A DNA stretch of 64,000 bases from Herpetosiphon llansteffanensis (GTDB lineage: Bacteria > Chloroflexota > Chloroflexia > Chloroflexales > Herpetosiphonaceae), in the NCBI RefSeq assembly GCF_003205875.1, contig NZ_PUBZ01000103.1, forward strand, positions 124,001-188,000, given 5' to 3'. Both the position numbers and the translations under genes were made by a program. Shown piece by piece: positions 44,954 through 54,259 of the stretch (positions are counted from its first letter, which is position 1; every line of letters begins with the position of its first letter). Below the pieces are notes generated by a model. That model saw nothing but the letters and a program-made list of their open reading frames with translations, did no database searches and was not told the DNA's origin.

Positions 44954-46095
44954 AACTGTGTGTGGTTGGACCAACCTATCCCTATCGTGGGGGGATTGCT
45001 CATTACACCACGCTTTTGGTCAAACACTTGCGCGAGGTGGGCCATCAGGTGCGATTTTATTCGTATACCCGCCAATATCCGCGCTGGCTTTTTCCAGGCA
45101 AAACCGATAAAGATCCAAGTGCAACGCCATTGCGGGTTGAATGCGAGTATGTGCTCGACCCAACCAACCCGATTACATGGTGGCGCTTATGCCGCAAAAT
45201 TCGCGCCGATAATCCCGATTTGGTGGTGCTGCAATGGTGGGTTCCCTACTGGACACCATCGCTGAGCTATATTTCGCGCTGGCTGAAGAAACACACCAAA
45301 GCCAAAGTTGTGTATATTTGCCACAATGTGATGCCGCATGATGGCGGGGGCTTTTTGGATCGGCGCATGGCTTCGACGGTGCTCAAGCAGGGCGATGCCT
45401 TAATTGTGCATAGCGATCAAGATTTGCATCGTGCTCAAGCGCTATTGCCGCAAGCAGCCGTGCTTAAATCGCAGTTGCCAACCTTTGAAGAGGTTGCCAA
45501 ACACACCGATGCCGCGGCAATTGAAGATTTGCGCAGCCAACTTAGCATCTCCAGCGAGCACGATATTTTGCTGTTTTTTGGCTTTGTACGGCCCTACAAA
45601 GGCCTCGAATATTTGATTCAAGCCTTGCCGTTGGTGGTCAAAGAGCGGCCTGTACACTTGCTGGTGGTTGGTGAGTTTTGGGCTTCGCCCGAATTTTATC
45701 AGCGCTACACCCGCGAGTATGGCGTTGAAGCCAATGTGACCTTTGTCAATCGCTATGTGCCCAACGAAGAGCTTGGCCCCTATTTCGATCTCGCCGATGT
45801 CGTGGTATTGCCCTATATCTCGGCCACTCAAAGCGCGGTGGTGCAATTGGCTTTTGGGCTGGGCAAGCCAGTCATCACCACCCGCGTTGGCGGTTTGCAC
45901 GAAGTTGTGCGCGATGGCGTAAATGGCTTAGTCGTGCCGCCGCAAGATGAAGTAGCGCTAGCCAAAGCAATTGTGCGCTATTTTCAAGATGAGCTTAAAG
46001 CGCCAATGACTGCTGCGGTTCAGGCTGAACGCGGCCAACAACTGCATGGCTGGGAAAATCTGATCAGCTGCCTTGAACAAATTGGGGCCAAATAA
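44950..46095 (+). CDS. Glycosyltransferase family 4
   Basis: 381 residues, GT-B fold. The N-terminus reads GPTYPYRGGIAHYTTLLVKHL, a glycine-rich loop typical of GT4 acceptor domains; the C-terminal half has FFGFVRPYKGLEYLIQALP and the nucleotide-sugar motif with DLADVVVLPYISATQSAVVQLAFGLGKPVITTRVGGLHEVVRDGVNG. It transfers a sugar from a nucleotide donor with retention of configuration. Starts within the stop of the previous gene and ends TAATG with the next. Donor and acceptor unknown. Confidence 0.9.
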   Translation: MKLCVVGPTYPYRGGIAHYTTLLVKHLREVGHQVRFYSYTRQYPRWLFPGKTDKDPSATPLRVECEYVLDPTNPITWWRLCRKIRADNPDLVVLQWWVPYWTPSLSYISRWLKKHTKAKVVYICHNVMPHDGGGFLDRRMASTVLKQGDALIVHSDQDLHRAQALLPQAAVLKSQLPTFEEVAKHTDAAAIEDLRSQLSISSEHDILLFFGFVRPYKGLEYLIQALPLVVKERPVHLLVVGEFWASPEFYQRYTREYGVEANVTFVNRYVPNEELGPYFDLADVVVLPYISATQSAVVQLAFGLGKPVITTRVGGLHEVVRDGVNGLVVPPQDEVALAKAIVRYFQDELKAPMTAAVQAERGQQLHGWENLISCLEQIGAK

Positions 46096-47285
46096 TGCGG
46101 CGGATCGTGTTTCTAATTACGATGGGCATTGAACGGCCATCGGGCCAGCGCTACTTTAATCTGGCCCGCGAGTTGGTGCGCAATGGCGACCAAGTGCGCA
46201 TTTTAGCCTTGCACCCCGATTTGGCCCAATGCCAACAGCGCCGTTTTAAGCAAGATGGCGTTGAAATTTGGTATGTTGGCCAGATGCACTCGCGCAAACG
46301 CCATGGCGAGGTGCTGCCATTTTCGCCCTTGCAACTCCTCTGGGTCTTAATCACCGCAACCTTGGGCATGCTTTGGGGCATTCTCTGCTCGCCAGCAGCA
46401 ATTTACCACCTTGGCAAGCCACAGCCCGTTAATGGGTTGGCGGCGGTTTTAGGTGTGCTGCTTGGGCGCGGCCAGCAGTTTTGGGTCGATTGCGATGATG
46501 ATGAAGTTGGCAGTAATCGGCTCACCAATCAGGCCCAGCGCATGGTCTTTGCTTTTTGGCAATGGCTCTTGCCGCGCTTGGCCAAGGGCGTAACCGTCAA
46601 TACCCAAGCCTTAGCCGCCCGTATGCTGCAAGCACGCGCTCCCAAAATTGTTTATGTGCCCAACGGTGTTGATTTAAGTCTGTTTCAAGCGCCAGAACCA
46701 ACAGTTTTGGCTGGGTTACGTAGCAGTTTGGGCCTAGATGGCACCAAGGTGATTGCCTATGTAGGCACAATTGCCCTCCACAATCACCCAATCAATTTGC
46801 TGCTCGAAGCCTTTGACCTGCAATTAAAGCACGATCCACTAATTCGCGTGTTGCTGATTGGCGGCGGCGAGGATTTGGGTTATATCCAAAACTGGATTCG
46901 TGAGCATGGCTATCACGAGCAGATCATCTGCCTCGGCCATCAAGATCGGCGCACGATTCCCACTTGGATGGCGCTTGCCGATGTTACGGTTGATCCCGTG
47001 TATGATGATGCGGTGGCGCAAGCCCGTTCGCCATTGAAGCTCTTTGAAAGTTTGGCCTTGGGCATTCCAGCGGTCACTGGCGATGTCGGCGATCGGCGCT
47101 TGATTTTAAATTTTGTCGCCGATCGCTTGATTGCGCCTGCTGGCGATGCCTTGGGTTTAGCAAAAACCCTGCAAAGCGCGCTTACAAGCTGGAGCGATGC
47201 AGATCGCCACGCCTGTTTTGAGCGAGCGGCTGATTATGCTTGGTCTGCTTTAGCGCTACGTTGGCGCACAGGCTACGAGGAATAA
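46095..47285 (+). CDS. Glycosyltransferase family 4
   Basis: 396 residues, GT-B fold. Starts MRRIVFLITMGIERPSGQRYFNLAREL and contains YVPNGVDLSLFQ, IAYVGTIALHNHPINLLLEAFD and the donor-site segment ALADVTVDPVYDDAVAQARSPLKLFESLALGIPAVTGDVG. It follows the preceding GT4 with TAATG overlap, so the two are translationally coupled. Donor and acceptor unknown. Confidence 0.88.
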   Translation: MRRIVFLITMGIERPSGQRYFNLARELVRNGDQVRILALHPDLAQCQQRRFKQDGVEIWYVGQMHSRKRHGEVLPFSPLQLLWVLITATLGMLWGILCSPAAIYHLGKPQPVNGLAAVLGVLLGRGQQFWVDCDDDEVGSNRLTNQAQRMVFAFWQWLLPRLAKGVTVNTQALAARMLQARAPKIVYVPNGVDLSLFQAPEPTVLAGLRSSLGLDGTKVIAYVGTIALHNHPINLLLEAFDLQLKHDPLIRVLLIGGGEDLGYIQNWIREHGYHEQIICLGHQDRRTIPTWMALADVTVDPVYDDAVAQARSPLKLFESLALGIPAVTGDVGDRRLILNFVADRLIAPAGDALGLAKTLQSALTSWSDADRHACFERAADYAWSALALRWRTGYEE

Positions 47286-47286
47286 T

Positions 47287-47343
47287 ATGCAAACTAGCCG
47301 CCTGATCTGGCCCCAACCAACGAGCGAGCATCGTCATGATTAA
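47287..47343 (+). CDS. 18-codon ORF between the second GT4 and the flippase
   Basis: ATG directly after the GT4 stop, with GAGGA 6 nt upstream; encodes MQTSRLIWPQPTSEHRHD and ends at TAA 47343, overlapping the flippase ATG (47336). The flippase itself has no clear SD, so this ORF probably delivers ribosomes to it. Confidence 0.45.
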   Translation: MQTSRLIWPQPTSEHRHD

Positions 47344-48607
47344 GGATTCTACCTCAACCCAAGCCACCGCGACCGAACCCCAAGCATCGGCCAAATTACC
47401 ACGGGCGCGGCTTTTTCAGATTAGCTTTGGGGTTGGCGGCGTTATGCTGGCGCGGCTGTTGGGGATTTTCACCCAAATTATTTTGGCCCGCCGCTTAGGT
47501 GCCGAGCAATATGGCTTGTTCAACTCGCTGTATGCCTTGCTGAACCCATTAATTATTCTGGCCAATTTGGGCTTGGATAATTGGTTGCTACGCCAAAGCT
47601 CCGATCGGGTGCTGCTAAATAAATCGGTAAGTCGCGTCTTTGCTTTGCGTGGCTTTGTGCTGGCAGGGCTGTTATTAGTCGCCGCACCGTTTGTCAGTAT
47701 GCGCAACCCTGCCTTTACCCCGCATTTGATCGCCTTAGCCTGCGCAGGCATTATTGGCGATTTATTGGTTGGCACTGCCGATACCGCTTTGCGGGCTTCG
47801 ATTCAGGTGCTCAAAGCTTCTAGCCTGCAAATTGTCGTCGCGCTGAGTTTGTTTGTGCCAATTTGGTTTACGCCCCAATTGCCATTCTCAACCGTGGTGA
47901 TCTATCGCTGTATTGCGGTAGCCTTGGGTTTTGGCCTCAGTGTGTACTATTTGCATGGCATTTTGCGCTGGGTTTGGCAGCCGCGCCAATGGATTAATAC
48001 CATTCGCGAGGCGCGCTTCTACTTTATTTCCGAAGTTATGGCCTACCTAACCTTGCGCGTCGACCTCTTTTTGGTGGCCTTGCTATTACCAACGATTAAT
48101 TCAGGGATTTATGCGCCGCCGCTGGCAATTATCAATAACACATTTTTAGTGCCCAGCATTACCGCCCAAATTTTGCTACCGATGATCGTCAAGCATTCGC
48201 CAAAATCACCACTCTATCGGCGGGTTATTCGCTTGGCAATTGGCTTGAGCGTGCTGTATGGCTTGGCATGGTTCGCGCTGCTCACATGGTATTCCGATTG
48301 GATTATCAACCTGATGTATGGCGCGCAATATGCCGATGCAATTCCATTGTTGCAAATTATGGCAATTATTCCCTTGCTCAAGAGCCTGAATTTTTGCTGG
48401 GCGACCTTTATGGTTTCCAACGATCAGCAGCCATTGCGGGTCAAATTGCAAACCATTGGCGCGACCATTAGCATTCTCGGCAATTTTGTGGTAATTCCGT
48501 TGTATGGCTTGCAAGGCGTGGCGATCATCAATATGATCACCGAAATTGCGCTGTTTATCTCGTATGGATATGGTGCTTGGCTAACCTATCAGAAAGTGAT
48601 GCGATGA
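47336..48607 (+). CDS. Polysaccharide flippase (Wzx / MOP superfamily)
   Basis: 423 residues, about 12 transmembrane helices after a ~25-residue cytoplasmic leader. FQISFGVGGVMLARLLGIFTQIILARRLGAEQYGLFNSLYALL is the hallmark start of polysaccharide biosynthesis flippases, and YAYAD-type LMYGAQYADAIPLLQIMAI is typical near the end. Moves lipid-linked repeat units across the membrane. Translation is probably coupled to the 18-codon ORF; it overlaps the next gene by ATGA. Confidence 0.9.
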   Translation: MIKDSTSTQATATEPQASAKLPRARLFQISFGVGGVMLARLLGIFTQIILARRLGAEQYGLFNSLYALLNPLIILANLGLDNWLLRQSSDRVLLNKSVSRVFALRGFVLAGLLLVAAPFVSMRNPAFTPHLIALACAGIIGDLLVGTADTALRASIQVLKASSLQIVVALSLFVPIWFTPQLPFSTVVIYRCIAVALGFGLSVYYLHGILRWVWQPRQWINTIREARFYFISEVMAYLTLRVDLFLVALLLPTINSGIYAPPLAIINNTFLVPSITAQILLPMIVKHSPKSPLYRRVIRLAIGLSVLYGLAWFALLTWYSDWIINLMYGAQYADAIPLLQIMAIIPLLKSLNFCWATFMVSNDQQPLRVKLQTIGATISILGNFVVIPLYGLQGVAIINMITEIALFISYGYGAWLTYQKVMR

Positions 48608-49911
48608 AGGTTTTGTTGTTAAACGCCCATTCGCCGCAAAATGCTGGCGATTTGGCCTTGCTTGAGCAATCGTTGGCCCATTTACAGGCAGCGTTTCCCC
48701 ATGCCGATGTGAGTTATGTGATCAATCAGCCAGAGCCAGCAGCCTGGCTCCCAGCAGCTGTGCCCTATATTCGTTCGATTCACGAACATAAAACCAATTT
48801 GATCAAAGATGCACCCAAGCCACGGCGCAAATGGCTGATGCTTGGTTTGGCAATCTGGTTGGTCAGCATCAGCTTAATCTATCGCTGGACAGGCCTCAGA
48901 TTCAAGCCCCGCGCAAGCAGTGCTTGGCGCGAATTACTTGATCATTATTTTGAGGCCAACGTAGCTGCGGCGATTGGCGGCGGCTACTTATATGCCACCA
49001 AAGCCTTTGACCTCAACTATATTTGGGTTTGGTTGGGCGTGGCCTTGCCTGTGATCATGGGCAAGCCGCTGGTGATGTTGCCGCAATCGTTTGGGCCAGT
49101 TACTGGCAAAATCAATCAATTGTTGTTGGCGTGGTTGGTCAATCGCTCGGTGCTGGCCTATGCCCGCGAGGAGCGCTCGCAGCAATATTTGTATAGCATT
49201 GGGGTTAATCAACCAGTGCATGTTGTGCCCGATGTGGCCTTCAATTGCCCAACTGTCGAGCCAGCCCAAGCAGAAGCCTATTTGGCAGAGTGGTGGCAAC
49301 CAGCCAAACGCCCAGCCTTGTTAATTGGCATCACGGCCATGGATTTTGGCATTCAGCATCCAGGCTCTGGGTTTAGCCATGGCCAGCGCTACGAACAAGC
49401 CTTGCTTGATTTGATTCAGCATATCAGCCAGCACGACGATGTGCATATCTTGGTGTTTGCGCAATGTGTTGGCGCGAGCGAGGCCGAGGATGATCGGGTT
49501 GTGGCGCGGCGTTTGCTGGCCCAATTGCCTGCCGAAACCCCAATTACCTTTATTGATGATCGTTTGCAGCCAGCGATGCTCAAGCAATTGTATAGCAAGC
49601 TCGACTTGCTGGTAGCGACCCGCTTGCATTCGGCGATTTTTGCCTTGAGCAGCAACACGCCAAGTTTTGTGATTGGCTATTTGCACAAATCGGCGGGTGT
49701 CATGCAAATGCTCGGCTTAGCTGATTATCAAATTCCGATCGAATCGATTGATAGTGCCAACATTATTAGCGCATTCGACCAAACCGTGGCCGCGCGCAGC
49801 TTGATTAAAACCCTGATGCGTAGCACAATTCCCAGCCTCCAAAGCCAACTAGAGCGCTTGCCCAGCCAAATTCGGGCAGCGGTTGGCGATTGGTTACGAG
49901 GAGCAAAGTAG
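48604..49911 (+). CDS. Polysaccharide pyruvyltransferase family protein
   Basis: 435 residues, ATG overlapping the flippase stop. N-terminus MKVLLLNAHSPQNAGDLALLEQ is the nucleotide-free variant of the PS_pyruv_trans NxGD motif; later segments (PLVMLPQSFGPV, AREERSQQYLYSIGV, DVAFNCP, ATRLHSAIFALSSNTPSFVIGYLHKSAGVM) follow the family through to its C-terminal RxHxxIFAL motif. Members add pyruvate ketals to sugars using PEP. A central hydrophobic stretch (~residues 88-106) suggests membrane contact. Confidence 0.85.
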   Translation: MKVLLLNAHSPQNAGDLALLEQSLAHLQAAFPHADVSYVINQPEPAAWLPAAVPYIRSIHEHKTNLIKDAPKPRRKWLMLGLAIWLVSISLIYRWTGLRFKPRASSAWRELLDHYFEANVAAAIGGGYLYATKAFDLNYIWVWLGVALPVIMGKPLVMLPQSFGPVTGKINQLLLAWLVNRSVLAYAREERSQQYLYSIGVNQPVHVVPDVAFNCPTVEPAQAEAYLAEWWQPAKRPALLIGITAMDFGIQHPGSGFSHGQRYEQALLDLIQHISQHDDVHILVFAQCVGASEAEDDRVVARRLLAQLPAETPITFIDDRLQPAMLKQLYSKLDLLVATRLHSAIFALSSNTPSFVIGYLHKSAGVMQMLGLADYQIPIESIDSANIISAFDQTVAARSLIKTLMRSTIPSLQSQLERLPSQIRAAVGDWLRGAK

Positions 49912-49919
49912 CAGATTAT

Positions 49920-51086
49920 ATGGATAAAATAACTGTCGCTCATGTGATTACCGGCTTTGCCAGCGCCGAAGGTGCTGGTGGCTCGGCGCTGTTTGGCATC
50001 GAAGTTGCCCGCGCCTTAGATAAAAGCCGATTTCGGCCAATTGTCTGTGGAATTCATCGCTACGATGCGCCATCCGAGCAGCGCTGGCTCGAAACTTTGG
50101 CTGCTGAAGGCATCGAAACCAGAATTATGGTGCCAGAACGCAGAAAATTGCGCTACGATATGGTGCGTTTTAGTGCCCTCTTCAATCAACTGATTCAAGA
50201 GCAAGCGGTTGATATTATTCATACCCATGTCGAACGGATCGAATTTTTCATTAGTGTGCAAAAACTGTTGCACCCAAGCTACTACCCCAAATTAGTGCGC
50301 ACCCTGCATATTAACTCGATGTGGGTAACTAGGCCATTGGTGCGGCGCTTGATGAATATTGCCTATAGCCAATTGTTTAGCGAAGAAATTGCAATTTCGC
50401 AAGCCACCAAAACCATGCTTGATAACCGCATGGCAGCGCGGGTTTTTGGCCGTTCAGCGACGCTGATTCAAAATAGCTTACCCTTGGCGCGCTTGCAAAA
50501 ATTCGATTTGCCAAAACAGCACACGCCGTTTAGCCCACCACGCTTCTTATTAATTGGTCGGCTAGAGATTCAAAAAGCCCAAGATATTTTTATTCAAGCG
50601 GCGGCGCTAGTACTGCAACACTCTCCAGATGCAGAATTTTGGCTCGCAGGCGAGGGCACGCAAGAAGCCAATTTCCGCCAACTTGCAGCCAATTTAGCTA
50701 TCGAGCATGCCATAAAATTCCTTGGGCCACGCGATGATATTCCCGAAGTTTTGAGCCAAGTTGATGTGCTTGTTTCAACGTCGCGCTGGGAAGGCTTTGC
50801 AACCGTTATTTTGGAAGCAATGGCAGCGCGCACGCCAATTATTGCCAGCGATATTGGCGGCAACAACGAGCAAGTCGTCGATGGCGAAACAGGGCTATTG
50901 GTCGAGGCCGAAAATGCGAGCGCTGTGGCCGAAGCAATGATCTGGATGCTGGAACACCGCAGTGAAGCGGCGCTTATGGGCCAGCGCGGCTACGAGTGGG
51001 GGCAGCAGTTCACGATGGAACGCACTGCTGCCCAGTATGAGGCAATCTACGAACGGCTAATTAGGGAGCAAAAATATCGACCTTGA
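49920..51086 (+). CDS. Glycosyltransferase family 4
   Basis: 388 residues from ATG 49920 (the nearest good SD is 16 nt away; a TTG at 49890 is an alternative). Begins MDKITVAHVITGFASAEGAGG; C-terminal donor half has LIGRLEIQKAQDIFIQAA, FLGPRDDIPEVLSQVDVLVSTSRWEGFATVILEAMAARTPIIASDIGGNNEQV, with the E-x7-E retaining-GT4 motif. Last gene of the rightward polysaccharide run. Its 3' end overlaps the convergent lipoprotein gene by 26 nt. Confidence 0.88.
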   Translation: MDKITVAHVITGFASAEGAGGSALFGIEVARALDKSRFRPIVCGIHRYDAPSEQRWLETLAAEGIETRIMVPERRKLRYDMVRFSALFNQLIQEQAVDIIHTHVERIEFFISVQKLLHPSYYPKLVRTLHINSMWVTRPLVRRLMNIAYSQLFSEEIAISQATKTMLDNRMAARVFGRSATLIQNSLPLARLQKFDLPKQHTPFSPPRFLLIGRLEIQKAQDIFIQAAALVLQHSPDAEFWLAGEGTQEANFRQLAANLAIEHAIKFLGPRDDIPEVLSQVDVLVSTSRWEGFATVILEAMAARTPIIASDIGGNNEQVVDGETGLLVEAENASAVAEAMIWMLEHRSEAALMGQRGYEWGQQFTMERTAAQYEAIYERLIREQKYRP

Positions 51087-51582
51087 TTGCGCCAAGATCA
51101 AGCTTTTTATCGCTTTGAGCATCAATTACCATCGTTACCTGATCGGGGCCAAGTAACACCTTATAATTCCCAAACACATCGCCGACTACGATGACATAGC
51201 GATGGGGTGGAATATTTTCAAAGACAAAATCGCCTTGATCATCGGCAACCGTGATTGGGCTATGAGCGGTATTCAGCACAAAATTGGTTTCGCCTTTTTC
51301 ATTATCATAGGCTTCAGCCAATTGAACTGGGACTTGGCTATAGGGTTGATTATTGGTTGGGTTGCTGACATTGCCAATAACCGTTGCCCGGCCACTTTCA
51401 GGATCTTTAACTTGGCTCAAATCGCGATCTTCGGCGATCATGAGGGTTGGGGTTGGCAAGGTTCCGACCGTTGGTAAGGAACTGTTCGCGGTGGGCACTG
51501 GGTTGGTTGTAGCGGGCAAGCTACTATCGCTACAGCCAGCCAACGCGCCCAGGATCAACCCTGTCAAAAGAATTTTGCGCAT
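51061..51582 (-). CDS. Lipoprotein with carboxypeptidase-regulatory-like domain
   Basis: 173 residues; a TTG two codons earlier is a possible start. Signal peptide with lipobox ALAGC, a Ser/Thr/Pro spacer, then a beta-sandwich (~residues 65-170) with SGRATVIGNVSNPTNNQPYSQVPVQLAEAY and DDQGDFVFENIPPHRYVIVVGD, typical of carboxypeptidase-regulatory-like domains. These bind other proteins or polysaccharide. It lies downstream of the TylF methyltransferase gene (32 nt) on the same strand. Confidence 0.8.
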   Translation of the reverse strand: MRKILLTGLILGALAGCSDSSLPATTNPVPTANSSLPTVGTLPTPTLMIAEDRDLSQVKDPESGRATVIGNVSNPTNNQPYSQVPVQLAEAYDNEKGETNFVLNTAHSPITVADDQGDFVFENIPPHRYVIVVGDVFGNYKVLLGPDQVTMVIDAQSDKKLDLGAIKVDIFAP

Positions 51583-51613
51583 AAACAATGTACCTCTTTC
51601 TTAGAACATGAAA

Positions 51614-52354
51614 TTAGCGACGAGTAATATGCAAGCGACTTTTATGCTCAAAGCGAAATTCAGCTTGGCGATTACGGAAGAAATCATCGATAGCCTGGCG
51701 ACACCCAGACCAACTCTCATAGTCGTCGATGACCAAGATGCCACCTTGCACCAGATGTGGCACAATGCGTTCAAGACAAACCATCACTGAATCGTACCAA
51801 TCGCAATCAATGTGGGCTAAAGCGACAGGCTGATCGATCTGAAGGCTATCTTCGTATAAGCCCTTAACCAAACGTACATGGTGTTGCTCAATGGGATAGC
51901 CTGCTGCTGCAAAGGCGGCAATTACCTTTTGATCAAGCGCCTCCTCGTAGCCATAATAGCGGCGATTACCCAACCCTGGCGATTTACCAGTGCTAATCAC
52001 TTCGTAGCGTTGATGCACATCATGACCATCACGTTCTGAAGGTGGCGGAATCATGCCAAAGACATCGTAAATGGCAAATGGACGTTGTTTGGCTTTGACA
52101 CTGGTAATGACAATCGCCGAGCCACCAGCAGCACAGCCCAATTCGAGCATTTGGCCAGCGATGCCCTCTTGTTCAAGTTGACGCACTGCCAAGCCAAGAT
52201 CGATCAAGGCTGCTTGATCAAGATAAGTTAAGTGCTGTTTTTGCACATGCCTGATCGCACTTACCAGCGCTGGATACTGCCGATTGAGCGTACTCAAGCG
52301 CCAAGAACTGATCAGTTTTGATGCGCTATTCTTTAATCGTGCTTTGATTCCCAA
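51614..52354 (-). CDS. TylF-type SAM-dependent O-methyltransferase
   Basis: 246 residues. Start TTG 52354 fits GAGGAG 8 nt upstream; an earlier TTG has the SD directly against it. SAM motif LELGCAAGGSAIVI; the catalytic/metal site HIDCDWYDSVMVCLERIVPHLVQGGILVIDDY corresponds to HIDxDxYxST in macrocin O-methyltransferases, which methylate sugar hydroxyls. A role in decorating the polysaccharide made by the neighbouring locus is plausible. Confidence 0.83.
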   Translation of the reverse strand: MGIKARLKNSASKLISSWRLSTLNRQYPALVSAIRHVQKQHLTYLDQAALIDLGLAVRQLEQEGIAGQMLELGCAAGGSAIVITSVKAKQRPFAIYDVFGMIPPPSERDGHDVHQRYEVISTGKSPGLGNRRYYGYEEALDQKVIAAFAAAGYPIEQHHVRLVKGLYEDSLQIDQPVALAHIDCDWYDSVMVCLERIVPHLVQGGILVIDDYESWSGCRQAIDDFFRNRQAEFRFEHKSRLHITRR

Positions 52355-52364
52355 ATCTGGCAAC

Positions 52365-52733
52365 TCCTCGTTAATCGAGCGAAATTAACCCCTCTAAACA
52401 GCTCTAAACCAGCTAATTAACCCAAAAGGATTAGTCGTTTAACAAGGGATTAAAGGAAGAGCAAATCAACAATTTATCCGAAATTAAGCGTTTCTAGGGC
52501 GCTGGAATAAGCAGCAGCGACAACTAATCCTTGCCAAAAGCTAGCCAAGCATACCATGCTGAATACATCAGATCAAATCCAGCAAAGAAGCAGCAATACT
52601 CGAAATAATCCCTCTATTAGCCAAGATGGAGTATTGCACTGAACCTATGATCTTGTGATACTATAGCCAGCATCCAAGGGAATACCTAACGAAGTGTTTA
52701 GGTACATTAACGGTCTTATAAAGGAGTTCATCC
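52365..52733. other. Gap upstream of the exported repeat protein
   Basis: AT-rich, no ORF with SD seen and no heptad words. Contains the promoter listed next. Confidence 0.5.
52634..52664 (+). promoter_or_regulatory. Possible promoter of the exported repeat protein
   Basis: TTGCAC (52634-52639) and GATACT (52657-52662, 17 nt) or TACTAT (52659-52664, 19 nt). Confidence 0.45.
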
Positions 52734-54146
52734 ATGACGTTTGCAAAGCTGCGTGTCCGGGCAATGATGGTTGCCTTGTTGCTTTCAATCTTTGCAGTAG
52801 GCGGTCGGGGCGTATCAGCTCAAACCAATGCCTATGCAACCGCCTTCACCACCTCAATCACCTACCAAAACATTGGTGCTGGTACTGCAAACATTAACTT
52901 GGTTGTGTACAGCTCAACTGGTACTCCATCAACAGTTCCATCATCAACCTTGGCTCAAAATGGCGCTGGCTCGTTCTTCGTTGGCTCAGTTAGCAGCTTT
53001 GGGACGAGCTTCAATGGTTCAGCAGTTATCTCAGCTGATCAACCAATCGCTGCAACGTTGGTTCAAATCCCAGCAGCAGCTTCAGTTGTCAAGAACCGCC
53101 CATTGTCAAATGGTTTCTCAAGCGGTTCAGCAACCGTTTTGATTCCAACCGTTTTGAAGTCATTTGCTAACTACACCAGCAAATTTGTGATTCAAAACAC
53201 CGACACCGTTGCGAACGATTTCAAGATTGAATTCGTCACCCCAACTGGTGTTTCGTACACCGCCAACCCAACCAACGTTTTGCCAAACGCTTCAGTGTAC
53301 TACGACGCTGGCACGATTGCAGAATTGGGCGCAAGCTTCAATGGTTCAGTTCGTGTAACCGCCACCAAGAATGGCACCAGCAACCCAGGTAGCGCTGTTG
53401 GTACCGCCCTTGAATTACAAACCAACGGTGCTGGCGCATATGCTTCACAAGCATTCCCATCAACCGCTGCTGCAAACAAAGTCTACATGGCAAGCGCCCT
53501 CTGCGACTTAGTAATTCCAAGTGGTAAAGCTACCACGTTCTATGCAGTGCAAAATGCTAGCACTTCACCAGCTACAGTTAGCGTTACCTATGTTAGTAGC
53601 GCAGGTGGTGCACCATTAACTTCACCACAAGTCACCATTGCCCCAGGTGCTAAAGCAAGCTTTAACCCTTGTGGTGTGACTCCAGTGAACTTCAATGGCT
53701 CAGCAACCATCAACTCAAACCAACCAATCTTGGCAATTGGTAAAGTTAACGGTGCTGGCTTGTACACCGCATTCGAAGGTGCAACCGCTGGTACTGCTAA
53801 GGTTGCATTGCCATACGTTCGCTGGTTGACCCCAGCTCAAGGTGGCCAACAAACCTTCATCGCCATCCAAAACGTTGGCACAGCTGCTGCAAGCAATGTC
53901 ACCGTCAAGTACTACAACGCAAGCGGTACCTTGCTCGGTACCCACACCATCCCAAGCATTGCAGCTGGCGCTAAAGCTAGCTCAAACCCAACCAGCGCAA
54001 CCCCAAGCGCTGCCGGTATGGGTGTTGGTGGCGGTTCAGCCGTGGTTGAAGGCGCAGGCGCTAGCTTGATCGTTGTTACCCGTGTCCAAACTCCTGTTGG
54101 CACTGGTACCACCGGCGAAGACTACAACGGTATTCCTTTCAACTAG
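52734..54146 (+). CDS. Exported repeat-rich surface protein
   Basis: 470 residues; AAAGGAG lies 8 nt before the ATG. Signal peptide (MVALLLSIFAVGGRGVSA), then about four ~100-residue beta-sandwich repeats, seen from recurring NxG..SFNGSAVISADQPIAA, ASFNGSVRVTA, VNFNGSATINSNQPILAI and TFIAIQNVGTAAASNVTVKYYNASGT. Only a few Cys (two in one repeat). No anchor or C-terminal sorting tail. Codon choice is restricted (GGT/GGC, ACC, CCA, CAA), suggesting high expression; a strong terminator follows. Could be an adhesin, S-layer or sheath component; function unknown. Confidence 0.8.
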   Translation: MTFAKLRVRAMMVALLLSIFAVGGRGVSAQTNAYATAFTTSITYQNIGAGTANINLVVYSSTGTPSTVPSSTLAQNGAGSFFVGSVSSFGTSFNGSAVISADQPIAATLVQIPAAASVVKNRPLSNGFSSGSATVLIPTVLKSFANYTSKFVIQNTDTVANDFKIEFVTPTGVSYTANPTNVLPNASVYYDAGTIAELGASFNGSVRVTATKNGTSNPGSAVGTALELQTNGAGAYASQAFPSTAAANKVYMASALCDLVIPSGKATTFYAVQNASTSPATVSVTYVSSAGGAPLTSPQVTIAPGAKASFNPCGVTPVNFNGSATINSNQPILAIGKVNGAGLYTAFEGATAGTAKVALPYVRWLTPAQGGQQTFIAIQNVGTAAASNVTVKYYNASGTLLGTHTIPSIAAGAKASSNPTSATPSAAGMGVGGGSAVVEGAGASLIVVTRVQTPVGTGTTGEDYNGIPFN

Positions 54147-54172
54147 GCTTAAACCTTTGAGGATTCCCTTGG

Positions 54173-54203
54173 GCCTGCTCCAGCAATGGAGCAGGCTTTT
54201 TTT
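54173..54203 (+). terminator. Strong terminator of the repeat protein gene
   Basis: GCCTGCTCCA (54173-54182) and TGGAGCAGGC (54187-54196), followed by seven T. Confidence 0.95.
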
Positions 54204-54211
54204 GTGCATTC

Positions 54212-54241
54212 AAAAACGCCAGTTCACATGAACTGGCGTTT
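54212..54241 (-). terminator. Terminator of the ilvE operon
   Basis: Arms AAACGCCAGTTC and GAACTGGCGTTT around a 4-nt loop; T-run on the minus strand (GTTTTTG). It ends the leftward ilvE transcript. Confidence 0.85.
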
Positions 54242-54259
54242 GCTCGTAGGTAACTGAGT

